The translations under genes and the position numbers were made by a program. This document shows positions 33,768 through 43,874 of a stretch of DNA of 64,000 nucleotides, one piece after another (the first letter of the stretch is position 1; each line of letters opens with the position of its first letter). The notes beneath the pieces were generated by a model. It had not been told where the DNA came from, searched no databases, and worked only from the letters and a program-made list of their open reading frames with translations. This DNA comes from Streptomyces humidus (GTDB lineage: Bacteria > Actinomycetota > Actinomycetes > Streptomycetales > Streptomycetaceae). Location: the NCBI RefSeq assembly GCF_014649655.1, contig NZ_BMTL01000037.1:1-64000 (forward strand), in the 5' to 3' direction.

Positions 33768-33989
33768 CCTGTAGGGCCGGTGTAAAGGGCCTTCCACTCT
33801 TTTGCTATGGTCTCGCCACAACTGCGGCAGAGCTGGCGCGGGCGGCAAGCGTGCCTGTGACGTCTCACGGTTCGGAGCCCAGTCGCCGCCCCCTTATCCG
33901 CAAGTCCAGTCCAGTGCCGTCCCGCGGTCGCAGGCCGCGCCGACACATCGAGGTTGCCGTACCCATGCGCCACGCTGAAGGAGCTCGCG

Positions 33990-34799
33990 GTGAGTAACGC
34001 CAAGACGCTCGCCTTCGAGACCGACTGTCATATTTTCGACGGGTGCGGTTTCCCGACCCCCGGCCTGCACTCGTTCATGTTCGAGCCGCTCTTCACCGTC
34101 GGCGGCATCGAGTTCAACAAGCCGATGCTGCTCTCGCTGGTGAGCACCGTCGTCGTCATCGGGTTCTTCTGGGCGGCCTTCAACAAGCCGAAGCTGATCC
34201 CCGGCAAGCTCCAGATGGTCGGCGAGGCCGGCTACGACTTCGTCCGCCGAGGCGTCGTCTACGAGACGATCGGCAAGCGCGAGGGCGAGAAGTACGTCCC
34301 GCTGATGTTCGCGTTGTTCTTCTTCATCTGGATCATGAACCTGTGGTCGATCGTCCCGATCGCCCAGTTCCCGGCCACCGCGGTCATCGCCTTCCCGGCA
34401 GGTCTCGCGGCTCTGGTCTACATCCTGTGGATGAGCATCACGTTCAAGCGCCACGGCTTCGTCGGCGGCTTCAAGAACATCACCGGCTACGACCGTTCGC
34501 TCGGCCCGGTGTTCCCGATGGTCATGTTCTTCGAGTTCCTGTCGAACGTGTTCATCCGGCCGTTCACCCACGCCGTCCGGCTCTTCGCCAACATGTTCGC
34601 CGGCCACGTTCTGATCCTGATCTTCACCATCGGAACCTGGTACCTGCTCAACGGCATCGGCATCGCCTACTCGGCGGTCTCGTTCCTGATGGTCCTCGTG
34701 ATGACGGTCTTCGAGCTGTTCATCCAGGCCCTCCAGGCCTACGTCTTCATCCTCCTGTCCTGCAGCTACATCCAGGGCGCGCTCGCCGAGCACCACTGA
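33990..34799 (+). CDS. atpB: F0F1 ATP synthase subunit a
   Basis: A 269-aa membrane subunit that, with the c-ring, carries protons through F0. The essential Arg is in FIRPFTHAVRLFANMFAGHV and later helices include AYVFILLSCSYIQGALAEHH. GTG at 33990 follows AAGGAG; the frame is open 12 codons upstream to a TTG without a ribosome site. A 222-bp gap separates it from atpI. Confidence 0.97.
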   Translation: MSNAKTLAFETDCHIFDGCGFPTPGLHSFMFEPLFTVGGIEFNKPMLLSLVSTVVVIGFFWAAFNKPKLIPGKLQMVGEAGYDFVRRGVVYETIGKREGEKYVPLMFALFFFIWIMNLWSIVPIAQFPATAVIAFPAGLAALVYILWMSITFKRHGFVGGFKNITGYDRSLGPVFPMVMFFEFLSNVFIRPFTHAVRLFANMFAGHVLILIFTIGTWYLLNGIGIAYSAVSFLMVLVMTVFELFIQALQAYVFILLSCSYIQGALAEHH

Positions 34800-34826
34800 G
34801 CACCCGCACCACACACCCCTGAACTT

Positions 34827-34847
34827 CCGGTGGCCAACCCCCACCGG
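34827..34847 (+). promoter_or_regulatory. intercistronic hairpin before atpE
   Basis: A 7-bp stem (CCGGTGG with CCACCGG, 34827-34833 and 34841-34847) and 7-nt loop in the atpB-atpE gap, 27 bp before the atpE start. It could protect or segment the mRNA to favour c-subunit synthesis. Confidence 0.4.
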
Positions 34848-34874
34848 CCTGTGTAAAGAGAAGGAAGTTACGGC

Positions 34875-35120
34875 ATGTCCGCTCTCGACACCCTCGCCGC
34901 GGTCGAAATCAAGGGCAACCTCGCTGCCATCGGCTACGGTCTCGCGGCCATCGGCCCCGGCGTCGGCGTTGGCATCATCTTCGGTAACGGCACCCAGGCT
35001 CTGGCGCGTCAGCCCGAGGCCGCCGGCCTGATCCGTCAGAACCAGATCCTCGGCTTCGTCCTCTGTGAGGCGCTCGCCCTGATCGGTCTGGTCATGGGCT
35101 TCGTCTACCCGTCTGCCTGA
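34875..35120 (+). CDS. atpE: F0F1 ATP synthase subunit c
   Basis: An 81-aa proteolipid hairpin. The first helix is LAAIGYGLAAIGPGVGVGII, the polar loop is ARQPEAAG, and the second helix carries the proton-binding Glu in LGFVLCEALALIGLVMGF. Several copies form the rotor ring. GAAGGAAG stands 6-10 nt upstream of the ATG. Confidence 0.98.
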   Translation: MSALDTLAAVEIKGNLAAIGYGLAAIGPGVGVGIIFGNGTQALARQPEAAGLIRQNQILGFVLCEALALIGLVMGFVYPSA

Positions 35121-35160
35121 CGGTTTCGGCCGACGAGAGAATTCCACGGAAGGAACTGAT

Positions 35161-35712
35161 GTGATCTCGCCCTTGCTGCAAATCGCGGCTGAGGAGGAGG
35201 CCCAGAATCCTCTGATCCCGGAGATCCCCGAGCTCGTCATCGGTCTGATCGCGTTCGCGATCGTGTTCTTCGTCCTGGGCAAGAAGCTCCTTCCGAACAT
35301 CAACAAGGTTCTGGAAGAGCGTCGCGAAGCCATCGAGGGCGGGATCGAACAGGCCGAGATTGCTCGCACGGAGGCCCAGAGCGTCCTGGAGCAGTACAAG
35401 GCACAGCTCGCCGAGGCCCGTCATGAGGCCGCGCGACTGCGCCAGGAGGCGCAGGAGCAGGGCGCCACGCTCATCACCGAGATGCGCGCGGAAGGCCAGC
35501 GCCAGCGCGAGGAGATCGTCGCCGCCGGACACAGCCAGATCGAGGCCGACCGCAAGGCCGCCGCGTCCGCGCTGCGTCAGGACGTCGGCAAGCTCGCCAC
35601 CGAACTGGCCGGCAAGCTCGTCGGCGAGTCCCTCGAGGACCACGCCCGGCAGAGCCGCGTCATCGACCGCTTCCTCGACGAGCTCGAGGAGAAGGCCGAG
35701 GCGTCTCGATGA
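35161..35712 (+). CDS. atpF: F0F1 ATP synthase subunit b
   Basis: A 183-aa peripheral-stalk subunit with one N-terminal transmembrane helix (LVIGLIAFAIVFFVLGKKLL) and a long Ala/Glu/Arg coiled coil. GTG at 35161 follows GGAAGG. Its end overlaps atpH by 4 nt (ATGA), implying coupled translation with the delta subunit it binds. Confidence 0.96.
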   Translation: MISPLLQIAAEEEAQNPLIPEIPELVIGLIAFAIVFFVLGKKLLPNINKVLEERREAIEGGIEQAEIARTEAQSVLEQYKAQLAEARHEAARLRQEAQEQGATLITEMRAEGQRQREEIVAAGHSQIEADRKAAASALRQDVGKLATELAGKLVGESLEDHARQSRVIDRFLDELEEKAEASR

Positions 35713-36530
35713 CCGCACACGGAGCGAGCCGCGAGGCATTCGCAGCAGCCCGTGAGCGTCTTGACGCGCTGACGGACTCCACGTCCGTGGACGCGGCGCG
35801 ACTCGCAGAGGAGCTGGCGTCCGTCACGGCGCTGCTCCACGGCGAGATCTCGCTGCGTCGGGTCCTCACCGACCCGGCACAGTCCGCCGACCGCAAGGCC
35901 GAGCTGGTCCAGCGCCTGCTCGGCAGCCAGATCAGCGGCCCCACCGCCGACCTGGTGGCCGGCACGGTGCGCTCCCGCTGGTCGCAGTCCCGCGACCTGG
36001 TGGACGCGCTCGAGGAACTGGCGAACATCGCCGACCTCACCGCCGCGCAGAAGGCCGGCACGCTCGACGACGTCGAGGACGAGCTGTTCCGCTTCGGGCG
36101 GATCGTCTCCTCCAACACCGGGCTGCGCGCCGCACTGACCGACCGGAAGGCCACCGTCCCGGCCAAGAGCGAGCTGCTGCACAGCCTGCTCGGCGGCCGG
36201 GCCGACGCGGCCACCGAGCGACTGGTGACGCGCCTGGTGACCGCGCCGCGTGGACGTAGCCTGGAAGCGGGCCTCGAGTCCCTGTCCAAGCTCGCCGCGG
36301 AGCGCCGCGACCGCATGGTCGCCGTCGTCACCTCGGCGGTGCCGCTGAGCGACCCGCAGAAGCAGCGCCTCGGCGCGGCCCTCGCGAAGCTCTACGGCCG
36401 CAGGATGCACCTCAACCTCGACGTGGACCCCGCGGTCCTCGGCGGGATCCGGGTGCAGGTCGGCGACGAAGTGATCAACGGCTCCCTCGCGGACCGGATC
36501 GAGGACGCCGCCCGCCGCATGGCGAGCTAG
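35709..36530 (+). CDS. atpH: F0F1 ATP synthase subunit delta
   Basis: A 273-aa delta subunit linking F1 to the b stalk. It is longer than the ~180 aa of E. coli because of N-terminal sequence, as is usual in actinobacteria. The OSCP/delta C-terminal signature is LDVDPAVLGGIRVQVGDEVI with GSLADRIEDAARRM. The ATG overlaps the atpF stop. Confidence 0.95.
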   Translation: MTAHGASREAFAAARERLDALTDSTSVDAARLAEELASVTALLHGEISLRRVLTDPAQSADRKAELVQRLLGSQISGPTADLVAGTVRSRWSQSRDLVDALEELANIADLTAAQKAGTLDDVEDELFRFGRIVSSNTGLRAALTDRKATVPAKSELLHSLLGGRADAATERLVTRLVTAPRGRSLEAGLESLSKLAAERRDRMVAVVTSAVPLSDPQKQRLGAALAKLYGRRMHLNLDVDPAVLGGIRVQVGDEVINGSLADRIEDAARRMAS

Positions 36531-36595
36531 CAGCAACTCAAGACCGCAGTACGAACTGATGGCGGCCCTGGTTGGGCCGTGCAGAGGATTCACCT

Positions 36596-36626
36596 CTTTC
36601 AGGGGGGAGTCCCCATCCCCCCAAAG
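36596..36626 (+). repeat. GC palindrome between atpH and atpA
   Basis: CTTT (36596-36599) and GGGGGG (36602-36607) pair with CCCCCC (36617-36622) and AAAG (36623-36626), with a small inner GGGG/CCCC option. It resembles the mini-palindromes at 21791 and 41740. It stands just before the atpA ribosome site (AAGGAGAG) and could influence processing or translation of the F1 genes. Confidence 0.5.
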
Positions 36627-36664
36627 TGAAACTTCGGGCCCAACAAGGAGAGCAGGGAACCCAG

Positions 36665-38254
36665 ATGGCGGAGCTCACGATCCGGCCGGAGGAGATCCGG
36701 GACGCGCTGGAGAACTTTGTCCAGTCGTACAAGCCGGACGCGGCCTCGCGCGAGGAGGTCGGTACGGTCACCCTTGCCGGCGACGGCATCGCGAAGGTCG
36801 AGGGCCTCCCCTCGGCCATGGCCAACGAACTGCTGAGGTTCGAGGACGGCACCCTCGGCCTCGCGCTCAACCTCGAAGAGCGCGAGATCGGTACCGTCAT
36901 CCTCGGCGAGTTCAGCGGCGTCGAGGAGGGCCAGCCGGTCACCCGCACCGGAGAGGTCCTGTCCGTCGCCGTCGGCGAGGGCTACCTGGGCCGGGTCGTC
37001 GACCCGCTCGGCAACCCGATCGACGGCCTCGGCGAGATCGAGACGTCCGGCCGCCGTGCCCTGGAGCTGCAGGCTCCCGGTGTCATGGCCCGTAAGTCGG
37101 TGCACGAGCCGATGGAGACCGGCTACAAGGCCGTCGACGCGATGACCCCGATCGGCCGTGGTCAGCGTCAGCTGATCATCGGCGACCGCCAGACCGGCAA
37201 GACCGCCCTGGCCGTCGACACGATCATCAACCAGCGCGACAACTGGCGCTCCGGCGACCCGAAGAAGCAGGTCCGCTGCGTCTACGTCGCCATCGGCCAG
37301 AAGGGCTCGACCATCGCCTCCGTGCGTGGCGCCCTCGAAGAGGCCGGCGCGCTGGAGTACACGACCATCGTCGCCGCCCCGGCGTCCGACCCGGCCGGCT
37401 TCAAGTACCTGGCGCCGTACACCGGTTCGGCCATCGGCCAGCAGTGGATGTACGAGGGCAAGCACGTCCTCATCATCTTCGACGACCTCTCGAAGCAGGC
37501 CGACGCCTACCGCGCCGTGTCCCTGCTGCTGCGCCGCCCGCCGGGCCGTGAGGCCTACCCGGGTGACGTCTTCTACCTGCACTCCCGTCTGCTGGAGCGC
37601 TGCGCGAAGCTCTCCGACGAGCTGGGCGCCGGCTCGATGACCGGTCTGCCGATCGTCGAGACGAAGGCCAACGACGTCTCGGCGTTCATCCCGACCAACG
37701 TCATCTCCATCACCGACGGCCAGTGCTTCCTGGAGTCCGACCTGTTCAACGCCGGTCAGCGCCCGGCCCTGAACGTCGGTATCTCGGTCTCCCGCGTCGG
37801 TGGCTCCGCCCAGCACAAGGCCATGCGCCAGGTCTCGGGCCGGCTCCGCCTCGACCTCGCCCAGTACCGCGAGCTGGAGGCGTTCGCCGCCTTCGGTTCC
37901 GACCTGGACGCCGCGTCGAAGTCGCAGCTTGAGCGCGGTCAGCGTCTGGTCGAGCTGCTCAAGCAGCCGCAGTACCAGCCGATGCCGACCGAGGACCAGG
38001 TCGTCTCCGTCTGGGCCGGCACCACCGGCAAGATGGACGACGTCCCGGTCTCCGACGTCCGCCGCTTCGAGAAGGAGCTGCTGGACTACCTGCACCGCAA
38101 GGAGCAGGGCCTCATGACCTCCATCAAGGAGGGCGCGAAGATGTCGGACGACACCCTCACCGCTGTTGCCGACGCGATCGCCGAGTTCAAGAAGCAGTTC
38201 GAGACCTCGGACGGCAAGCTTCTCGGCGAGGACGCCCCGGCCGCGGCCAAGTGA
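36665..38254 (+). CDS. atpA: F0F1 ATP synthase subunit alpha
   Basis: A 529-aa non-catalytic nucleotide-binding subunit. Walker A is IIGDRQTGKTALAVDTI, the alpha/beta signature is PALNVGISVSRVGGSAQ, and the arginine finger lies in this same motif. The ATG at 36665 begins MAELTIRPEEIRDALENF; the frame is open 31 codons upstream through the palindrome but has no homology there. It has the C-terminal extension common in actinobacteria. Confidence 0.98.
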   Translation: MAELTIRPEEIRDALENFVQSYKPDAASREEVGTVTLAGDGIAKVEGLPSAMANELLRFEDGTLGLALNLEEREIGTVILGEFSGVEEGQPVTRTGEVLSVAVGEGYLGRVVDPLGNPIDGLGEIETSGRRALELQAPGVMARKSVHEPMETGYKAVDAMTPIGRGQRQLIIGDRQTGKTALAVDTIINQRDNWRSGDPKKQVRCVYVAIGQKGSTIASVRGALEEAGALEYTTIVAAPASDPAGFKYLAPYTGSAIGQQWMYEGKHVLIIFDDLSKQADAYRAVSLLLRRPPGREAYPGDVFYLHSRLLERCAKLSDELGAGSMTGLPIVETKANDVSAFIPTNVISITDGQCFLESDLFNAGQRPALNVGISVSRVGGSAQHKAMRQVSGRLRLDLAQYRELEAFAAFGSDLDAASKSQLERGQRLVELLKQPQYQPMPTEDQVVSVWAGTTGKMDDVPVSDVRRFEKELLDYLHRKEQGLMTSIKEGAKMSDDTLTAVADAIAEFKKQFETSDGKLLGEDAPAAAK

Positions 38255-38275
38255 CGTAAGGAAGGGACCTGACTC

Positions 38276-39193
38276 ATGGGAGCCCAGCTCCGGGTCTACA
38301 AGCGTCGCATCCGATCCGTCACCGCGACCAAGAAGATCACCAAGGCGATGGAGATGATCGCCGCCTCGCGCGTCGTCAAGGCGCAGCGCAAGGTGGCGGC
38401 CTCCGCGCCGTACGCGACCGAGCTCACCCGCGCGGTCTCGGCGGTCGGCACCGGTTCGAACACCAAGCACCCGCTGACCACGGAGGCGGAGACGGCGACC
38501 CGTGCCGCGGTGCTGCTCCTCACGAGCGACCGCGGGCTGGCCGGCGCCTTCAACTCCAACGCGATCAAGGCCGCCGAGCTGCTGACGGCGCGCCTCGAGG
38601 CGGAGGGCAAGGAGGTCGACACGTACATCGTCGGCCGCCGCGGTCTGGCTCACTACAACTTCCGCGAGCGCAAGGTCGCGGAGTCGTGGTCGGGCTTCAC
38701 CGACGAGCCCACCTACGCGGACGCGAAGAAGGTCGCGGGTCCGCTGATCGAGGCCATCGAGAAGGAGACGGCGGACGGCGGCGTGGACGAACTCCACATC
38801 GTCTTCACCGAGTTCGTCTCGATGATGACGCAGACGGCGCTGGACGACCGTCTGCTGCCGCTCAGCCTCGACGAGGTCGCGAAGGAGGCGGCACCGAAGG
38901 GCGAGATCCTTCCGCTGTACGACTTCGAGCCGTCGGCGGAGGACGTCCTCGACGCCCTGCTGCCGCGGTATGTGGAGAGCCGCGTCTACAACGCGCTCCT
39001 CCAGTCGGCAGCCTCCAAGCACGCCGCCACGCGGCGCGCGATGAAGTCGGCCACCGACAACGCGGGCGAGCTCATCGAGACGCTCTCCCGCCTTGCCAAC
39101 GCGGCCCGCCAGGCCGAAATCACCCAGGAAATCAGCGAGATCGTCGGTGGCTCCGCAGCCCTGGCCGACGCGACCGCGGGGAGTGACAGGTAA
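38276..39193 (+). CDS. atpG: F0F1 ATP synthase subunit gamma
   Basis: A 305-aa central rotor shaft. The N-terminal coiled coil (LRVYKRRIRSVTATKKITKA) and the C-terminal ITQEISEIVGGSAAL helix form the axle, and LLLTSDRGLAGAFNSNAI is the conserved middle domain. Its stop codon shares one base with the atpD ATG. Confidence 0.97.
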   Translation: MGAQLRVYKRRIRSVTATKKITKAMEMIAASRVVKAQRKVAASAPYATELTRAVSAVGTGSNTKHPLTTEAETATRAAVLLLTSDRGLAGAFNSNAIKAAELLTARLEAEGKEVDTYIVGRRGLAHYNFRERKVAESWSGFTDEPTYADAKKVAGPLIEAIEKETADGGVDELHIVFTEFVSMMTQTALDDRLLPLSLDEVAKEAAPKGEILPLYDFEPSAEDVLDALLPRYVESRVYNALLQSAASKHAATRRAMKSATDNAGELIETLSRLANAARQAEITQEISEIVGGSAALADATAGSDR

Positions 39194-40629
39194 TGACGAC
39201 GACAGTTGAGACGGCCGTTGCCACGGGCCGCGTCGCCCGGGTCATCGGCCCGGTCGTCGACGTGGAATTCCCCGTCGACGCCATGCCGGAGATCTACAAC
39301 GCCCTTCACGTCGAGGTGGCCGACCCGGCCCTCGCCGGCGAGAAGAAGACGCTGACCCTGGAGGTCGCCCAGCACCTGGGTGACGGCCTGGTCCGCACCA
39401 TCTCGATGCAGCCCACCGACGGTCTGGTCCGCCAGGCCCCGGTCACCGACACCGGCACGGGCATCACCGTCCCGGTCGGCGACTTCACCAAGGGCAAGGT
39501 GTTCAACACCCTCGGCGAGGTGCTGAACGTCGACGAGAGTTACGAGGGCGAGCGCTGGTCCATCCACCGCAAGGCCCCGCGCTTCGACGAGCTCGAGTCG
39601 AAGACCGAGATGTTCGAGACCGGCGTCAAGGTCATCGACCTTCTCACCCCGTACGTCAAGGGTGGAAAGATCGGCCTGTTCGGCGGCGCCGGCGTCGGCA
39701 AGACGGTGCTCATCCAGGAGATGATCTACCGCGTCGCCAACAACCACGACGGTGTCTCCGTGTTCGCCGGCGTCGGCGAGCGCACCCGTGAGGGCAACGA
39801 CCTCATCGAGGAGATGACCGACTCGGGCGTCATCGACAAGACCGCCCTGGTCTTCGGTCAGATGGACGAGCCCCCGGGCACCCGTCTGCGCGTGGCCCTG
39901 GCCGGTCTGACCATGGCGGAGTACTTCCGCGATGTGCAGAAGCAGGACGTGCTGTTCTTCATCGACAACATCTTCCGCTTCACCCAGGCCGGTTCCGAGG
40001 TGTCGACCCTGCTCGGCCGCATGCCCTCCGCGGTGGGCTACCAGCCGAACCTGGCCGACGAGATGGGTCTCCTGCAGGAGCGCATCACCTCGACCCGTGG
40101 TCACTCGATCACCTCGATGCAGGCGATCTACGTCCCCGCGGACGACCTGACCGACCCGGCCCCGGCCACCACCTTCGCCCACCTCGACGCGACGACGGTT
40201 CTCTCCCGTCCGATCTCCGAGAAGGGCATCTACCCGGCCGTGGACCCGCTGGACTCCACGTCCCGGATCCTGGACCCCCGCTACATCGCGGCGGACCACT
40301 ACAACACCGCGATGCGCGTCAAGACGGTCCTGCAGAAGTACAAGGACCTTCAGGACATCATCGCGATCCTCGGCATCGACGAGCTGGGCGAGGAGGACAA
40401 GCTCACCGTCCACCGCGCCCGTCGCGTGGAGCGCTTCCTGTCCCAGAACACCCACGTCGCCAAGCAGTTCACCGGCGTCGACGGGTCGGACGTCCCGCTG
40501 GACGAGTCGATCACCGCGTTCAACGCGATCATCGACGGCGAGTACGACCACTTCCCGGAGCAGGCGTTCTTCCTGTGCGGTGGCATCGAGGACCTGAAGG
40601 CCAACGCCAAGGAGCTGGGCGTCTCCTGA
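39193..40629 (+). CDS. atpD: F0F1 ATP synthase subunit beta
   Basis: A 478-aa catalytic subunit. Walker A is GLFGGAGVGKTVLIQEM, the catalytic Glu is in GVGERTREGNDL, Walker B is KQDVLFFIDNIFRFTQAGSE, and the DELSEED-region equivalent is GIDELGEEDKLTV. The start overlaps atpG by one base. Confidence 0.98.
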   Translation: MTTTVETAVATGRVARVIGPVVDVEFPVDAMPEIYNALHVEVADPALAGEKKTLTLEVAQHLGDGLVRTISMQPTDGLVRQAPVTDTGTGITVPVGDFTKGKVFNTLGEVLNVDESYEGERWSIHRKAPRFDELESKTEMFETGVKVIDLLTPYVKGGKIGLFGGAGVGKTVLIQEMIYRVANNHDGVSVFAGVGERTREGNDLIEEMTDSGVIDKTALVFGQMDEPPGTRLRVALAGLTMAEYFRDVQKQDVLFFIDNIFRFTQAGSEVSTLLGRMPSAVGYQPNLADEMGLLQERITSTRGHSITSMQAIYVPADDLTDPAPATTFAHLDATTVLSRPISEKGIYPAVDPLDSTSRILDPRYIAADHYNTAMRVKTVLQKYKDLQDIIAILGIDELGEEDKLTVHRARRVERFLSQNTHVAKQFTGVDGSDVPLDESITAFNAIIDGEYDHFPEQAFFLCGGIEDLKANAKELGVS

Positions 40630-40667
40630 ACTCCCTGAGTTCGCAGTGAGCCCCACGGCTCACGTCC

Positions 40668-40694
40668 GAGGGGGCGGGCGCGTCCCGCCCCCTC
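40668..40694 (+). promoter_or_regulatory. intercistronic hairpin between atpD and atpC
   Basis: A perfect 11-bp stem (40668-40678 with 40684-40694) and 5-nt loop in the 132-bp gap after atpD. A smaller TGAGCC/GGCTCA hairpin (40647-40662) precedes it. It could be a partial terminator that lowers epsilon synthesis relative to beta. Confidence 0.5.
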
Positions 40695-40761
40695 ACTCAC
40701 GCCCCTTAGACTTGTAACCAACACCCGGCAGACCCGCCGGGTGGTGACCCGAGGAGCCACC

Positions 40762-41136
40762 TTGGCTGCTGAGCTGCACGTCGCGCTGGTCGCGGCCGAC
40801 CGAGAGGTCTGGTCCGGCGAGGCCACCCTGGTCGTCGCGCGCACCACGTCCGGCGACATCGGCGTCATGCCCGGTCACCAGCCGCTGCTCGGTGTGCTGG
40901 AGTCGGGCCCGGTGACCATCCGTACGAGTGATGGTGGAACGGTCGTCGCCGCGGTGCACGGCGGTTTCATCTCGTTCGCGGACAACAAGCTGTCGCTGCT
41001 GGCCGAGATCGCCGAACTGTCGGACGAGATCGACATCCAGCGCGTGGAGCGGGAGCTGGAACGCGCGAAGGCGGAGGGCGACGCCGCCGCCGAGCGTCGC
41101 GCGGACGTCCGACTGCGTGCGGCGGCCACGCGCTGA
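40762..41136 (+). CDS. atpC: F0F1 ATP synthase subunit epsilon
   Basis: A 124-aa rotor-associated regulatory subunit. The N-terminal beta sandwich includes VWSGEATLVVARTTSGDIGV and MPGHQPLLGVLESGP, and the C-terminal helices are IQRVERELERAKAEGD. TTG at 40762 is the start, with GAGGAG 6-11 nt before it. Last gene of the operon. Confidence 0.96.
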   Translation: MAAELHVALVAADREVWSGEATLVVARTTSGDIGVMPGHQPLLGVLESGPVTIRTSDGGTVVAAVHGGFISFADNKLSLLAEIAELSDEIDIQRVERELERAKAEGDAAAERRADVRLRAAATR

Positions 41137-41161
41137 CCCAGGGCACAACCGCATGACGTCA

Positions 41162-41209
41162 CTCAGCCGCGGTCGGTTCCGGAGCAATCCGGCGCCGACC
41201 GCGGCTGAG
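41162..41209 (+). terminator. atp operon terminator
   Basis: A perfect 15-bp stem (41162-41176 with 41195-41209), with a further inner CCGG pairing in the loop, 25 bp after atpC. Confidence 0.85.
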
Positions 41210-41271
41210 GCAGATATGGATGTTTTTTCCGTTCCGTTACCTATTTCGGTACCTAGGAGACGAGGAGGTCG

Positions 41272-41724
41272 GTGTCGATGGTCCTCGCTCTGACTGTGTG
41301 CGGAATCGTCGTGGCCCTGGTGGTGCTGGGGTTGTTCGTCTTCGGCCTGCGCCGCAGACTCATCCAGCGCTCCGGCGGCACCTTCGACTGTTCGCTGCGC
41401 TGGGACGTCCCCGAGGAACCGGACACGAGCGGGAAAGGCTGGAGCTACGGCGTCGCCCGCTACAACGGCGACCGCATCGAGTGGTACCGGGTCTTCTCCT
41501 ACGCCTACCGCCCGCGCCGCGTCCTGGAACGCGGCTCGATCGAGGTGGCCGGCCGCCGGCTCCCCGAGGGGGAGGAGGAGCTGGCGTTGCTGTCCGACGC
41601 GGTCGTCCTCGTCTGTGTGCACCGCGGGACCCGTCTCGAACTCGCGATGAGCGAGGACGCCTTGACCGGGTTCCTCGCCTGGCTGGAGGCGGCGCCGCCC
41701 GGACAACGGGTGAATGTGGCCTGA
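41272..41724 (+). CDS. DUF2550 membrane protein
   Basis: A 150-aa protein with one N-terminal transmembrane helix (LALTVCGIVVALVVLGLFVF) and a DUF2550 domain (RSGGTFDCSLRW, WSYGVARYNGDRIEWYRVFS, SAYRPRR-like region and EDALTGFLAWLEAAPPGQR). It lies directly after the ATP synthase genes in many actinomycetes; function unknown. GTG at 41272 or ATG at 41278 may be the start (GACGAGGAGG upstream). The stop sits at the beginning of a 63-bp tandem duplication. Confidence 0.88.
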   Translation: MSMVLALTVCGIVVALVVLGLFVFGLRRRLIQRSGGTFDCSLRWDVPEEPDTSGKGWSYGVARYNGDRIEWYRVFSYAYRPRRVLERGSIEVAGRRLPEGEEELALLSDAVVLVCVHRGTRLELAMSEDALTGFLAWLEAAPPGQRVNVA

Positions 41725-41843
41725 TTCCTTGCCCGTTGGGTGGGGGTGCCCCCGGACGAAGTCTGGGGGAGGGTGAATGTGGCCTGATTCCTTGCCCGTT
41801 GGGTGGGGGTGCCCCCGGACGAAGTCTGGGGGAGGGTGAACGT
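41708..41843. repeat. 63-bp tandem duplication spanning the DUF2550 stop codon
   Basis: Two perfect copies (41708-41770 and 41771-41833) plus a partial third (from 41834). Each unit contains the last codons VNVA and TGA, and a G-U-containing hairpin CCCCCGGAC/GTCTGGGGG. Confidence 0.9.
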
Positions 41844-41904
41844 GACGAAAAGACCTCACCCTCCCCCGGAAGAGGTCCGGGAGAGGGTGAGGTCTTTTCG
41901 TCAC
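41842..41904. terminator. very long bidirectional terminator
   Basis: A perfect 22-bp stem (41842-41863 with 41883-41904), with additional CCGG pairing near the loop, lies between the converging DUF2550 and chitinase genes. Each arm has a short A4/T4 run. Confidence 0.9.
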
Positions 41905-41930
41905 GCGGTCACGCGCGTGCGGTCATGCGC

Positions 41931-43763
<1,833 letters not shown>

Positions 43764-43823
43764 CCTGCGCCTCCTCGGGGGAGTCGGGGGGCGTGACTGA
43801 GCCTTCACACCCACGGTGCCGCG

Positions 43824-43865
43824 AGAATAGAAAGGTCTGGACCACGGGTCAATAGGTCTGGACCA
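43824..43865 (-). promoter_or_regulatory. chitinase promoter with two 12-bp direct repeats
   Basis: On the minus strand TTGACC (43847-43852) and TATTCT (43824-43829) are separated by exactly 17 bp. TGGTCCAGACCT occurs twice, at 43854-43865 (just upstream of -35) and 43833-43844 (inside the spacer), 21 bp apart. This arrangement matches the chitin-induction/glucose-repression repeats of the S. plicatus chi63 promoter. The near-palindromic core also resembles a DasR site. Confidence 0.9.
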
Positions 43866-43874
43866 GTGCGGCGG

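Noticed and set aside
36599..39022. 807-codon open frame opposite atpA and atpG
   Set aside because: Mirror of conserved ATP synthase codons; no independent support.
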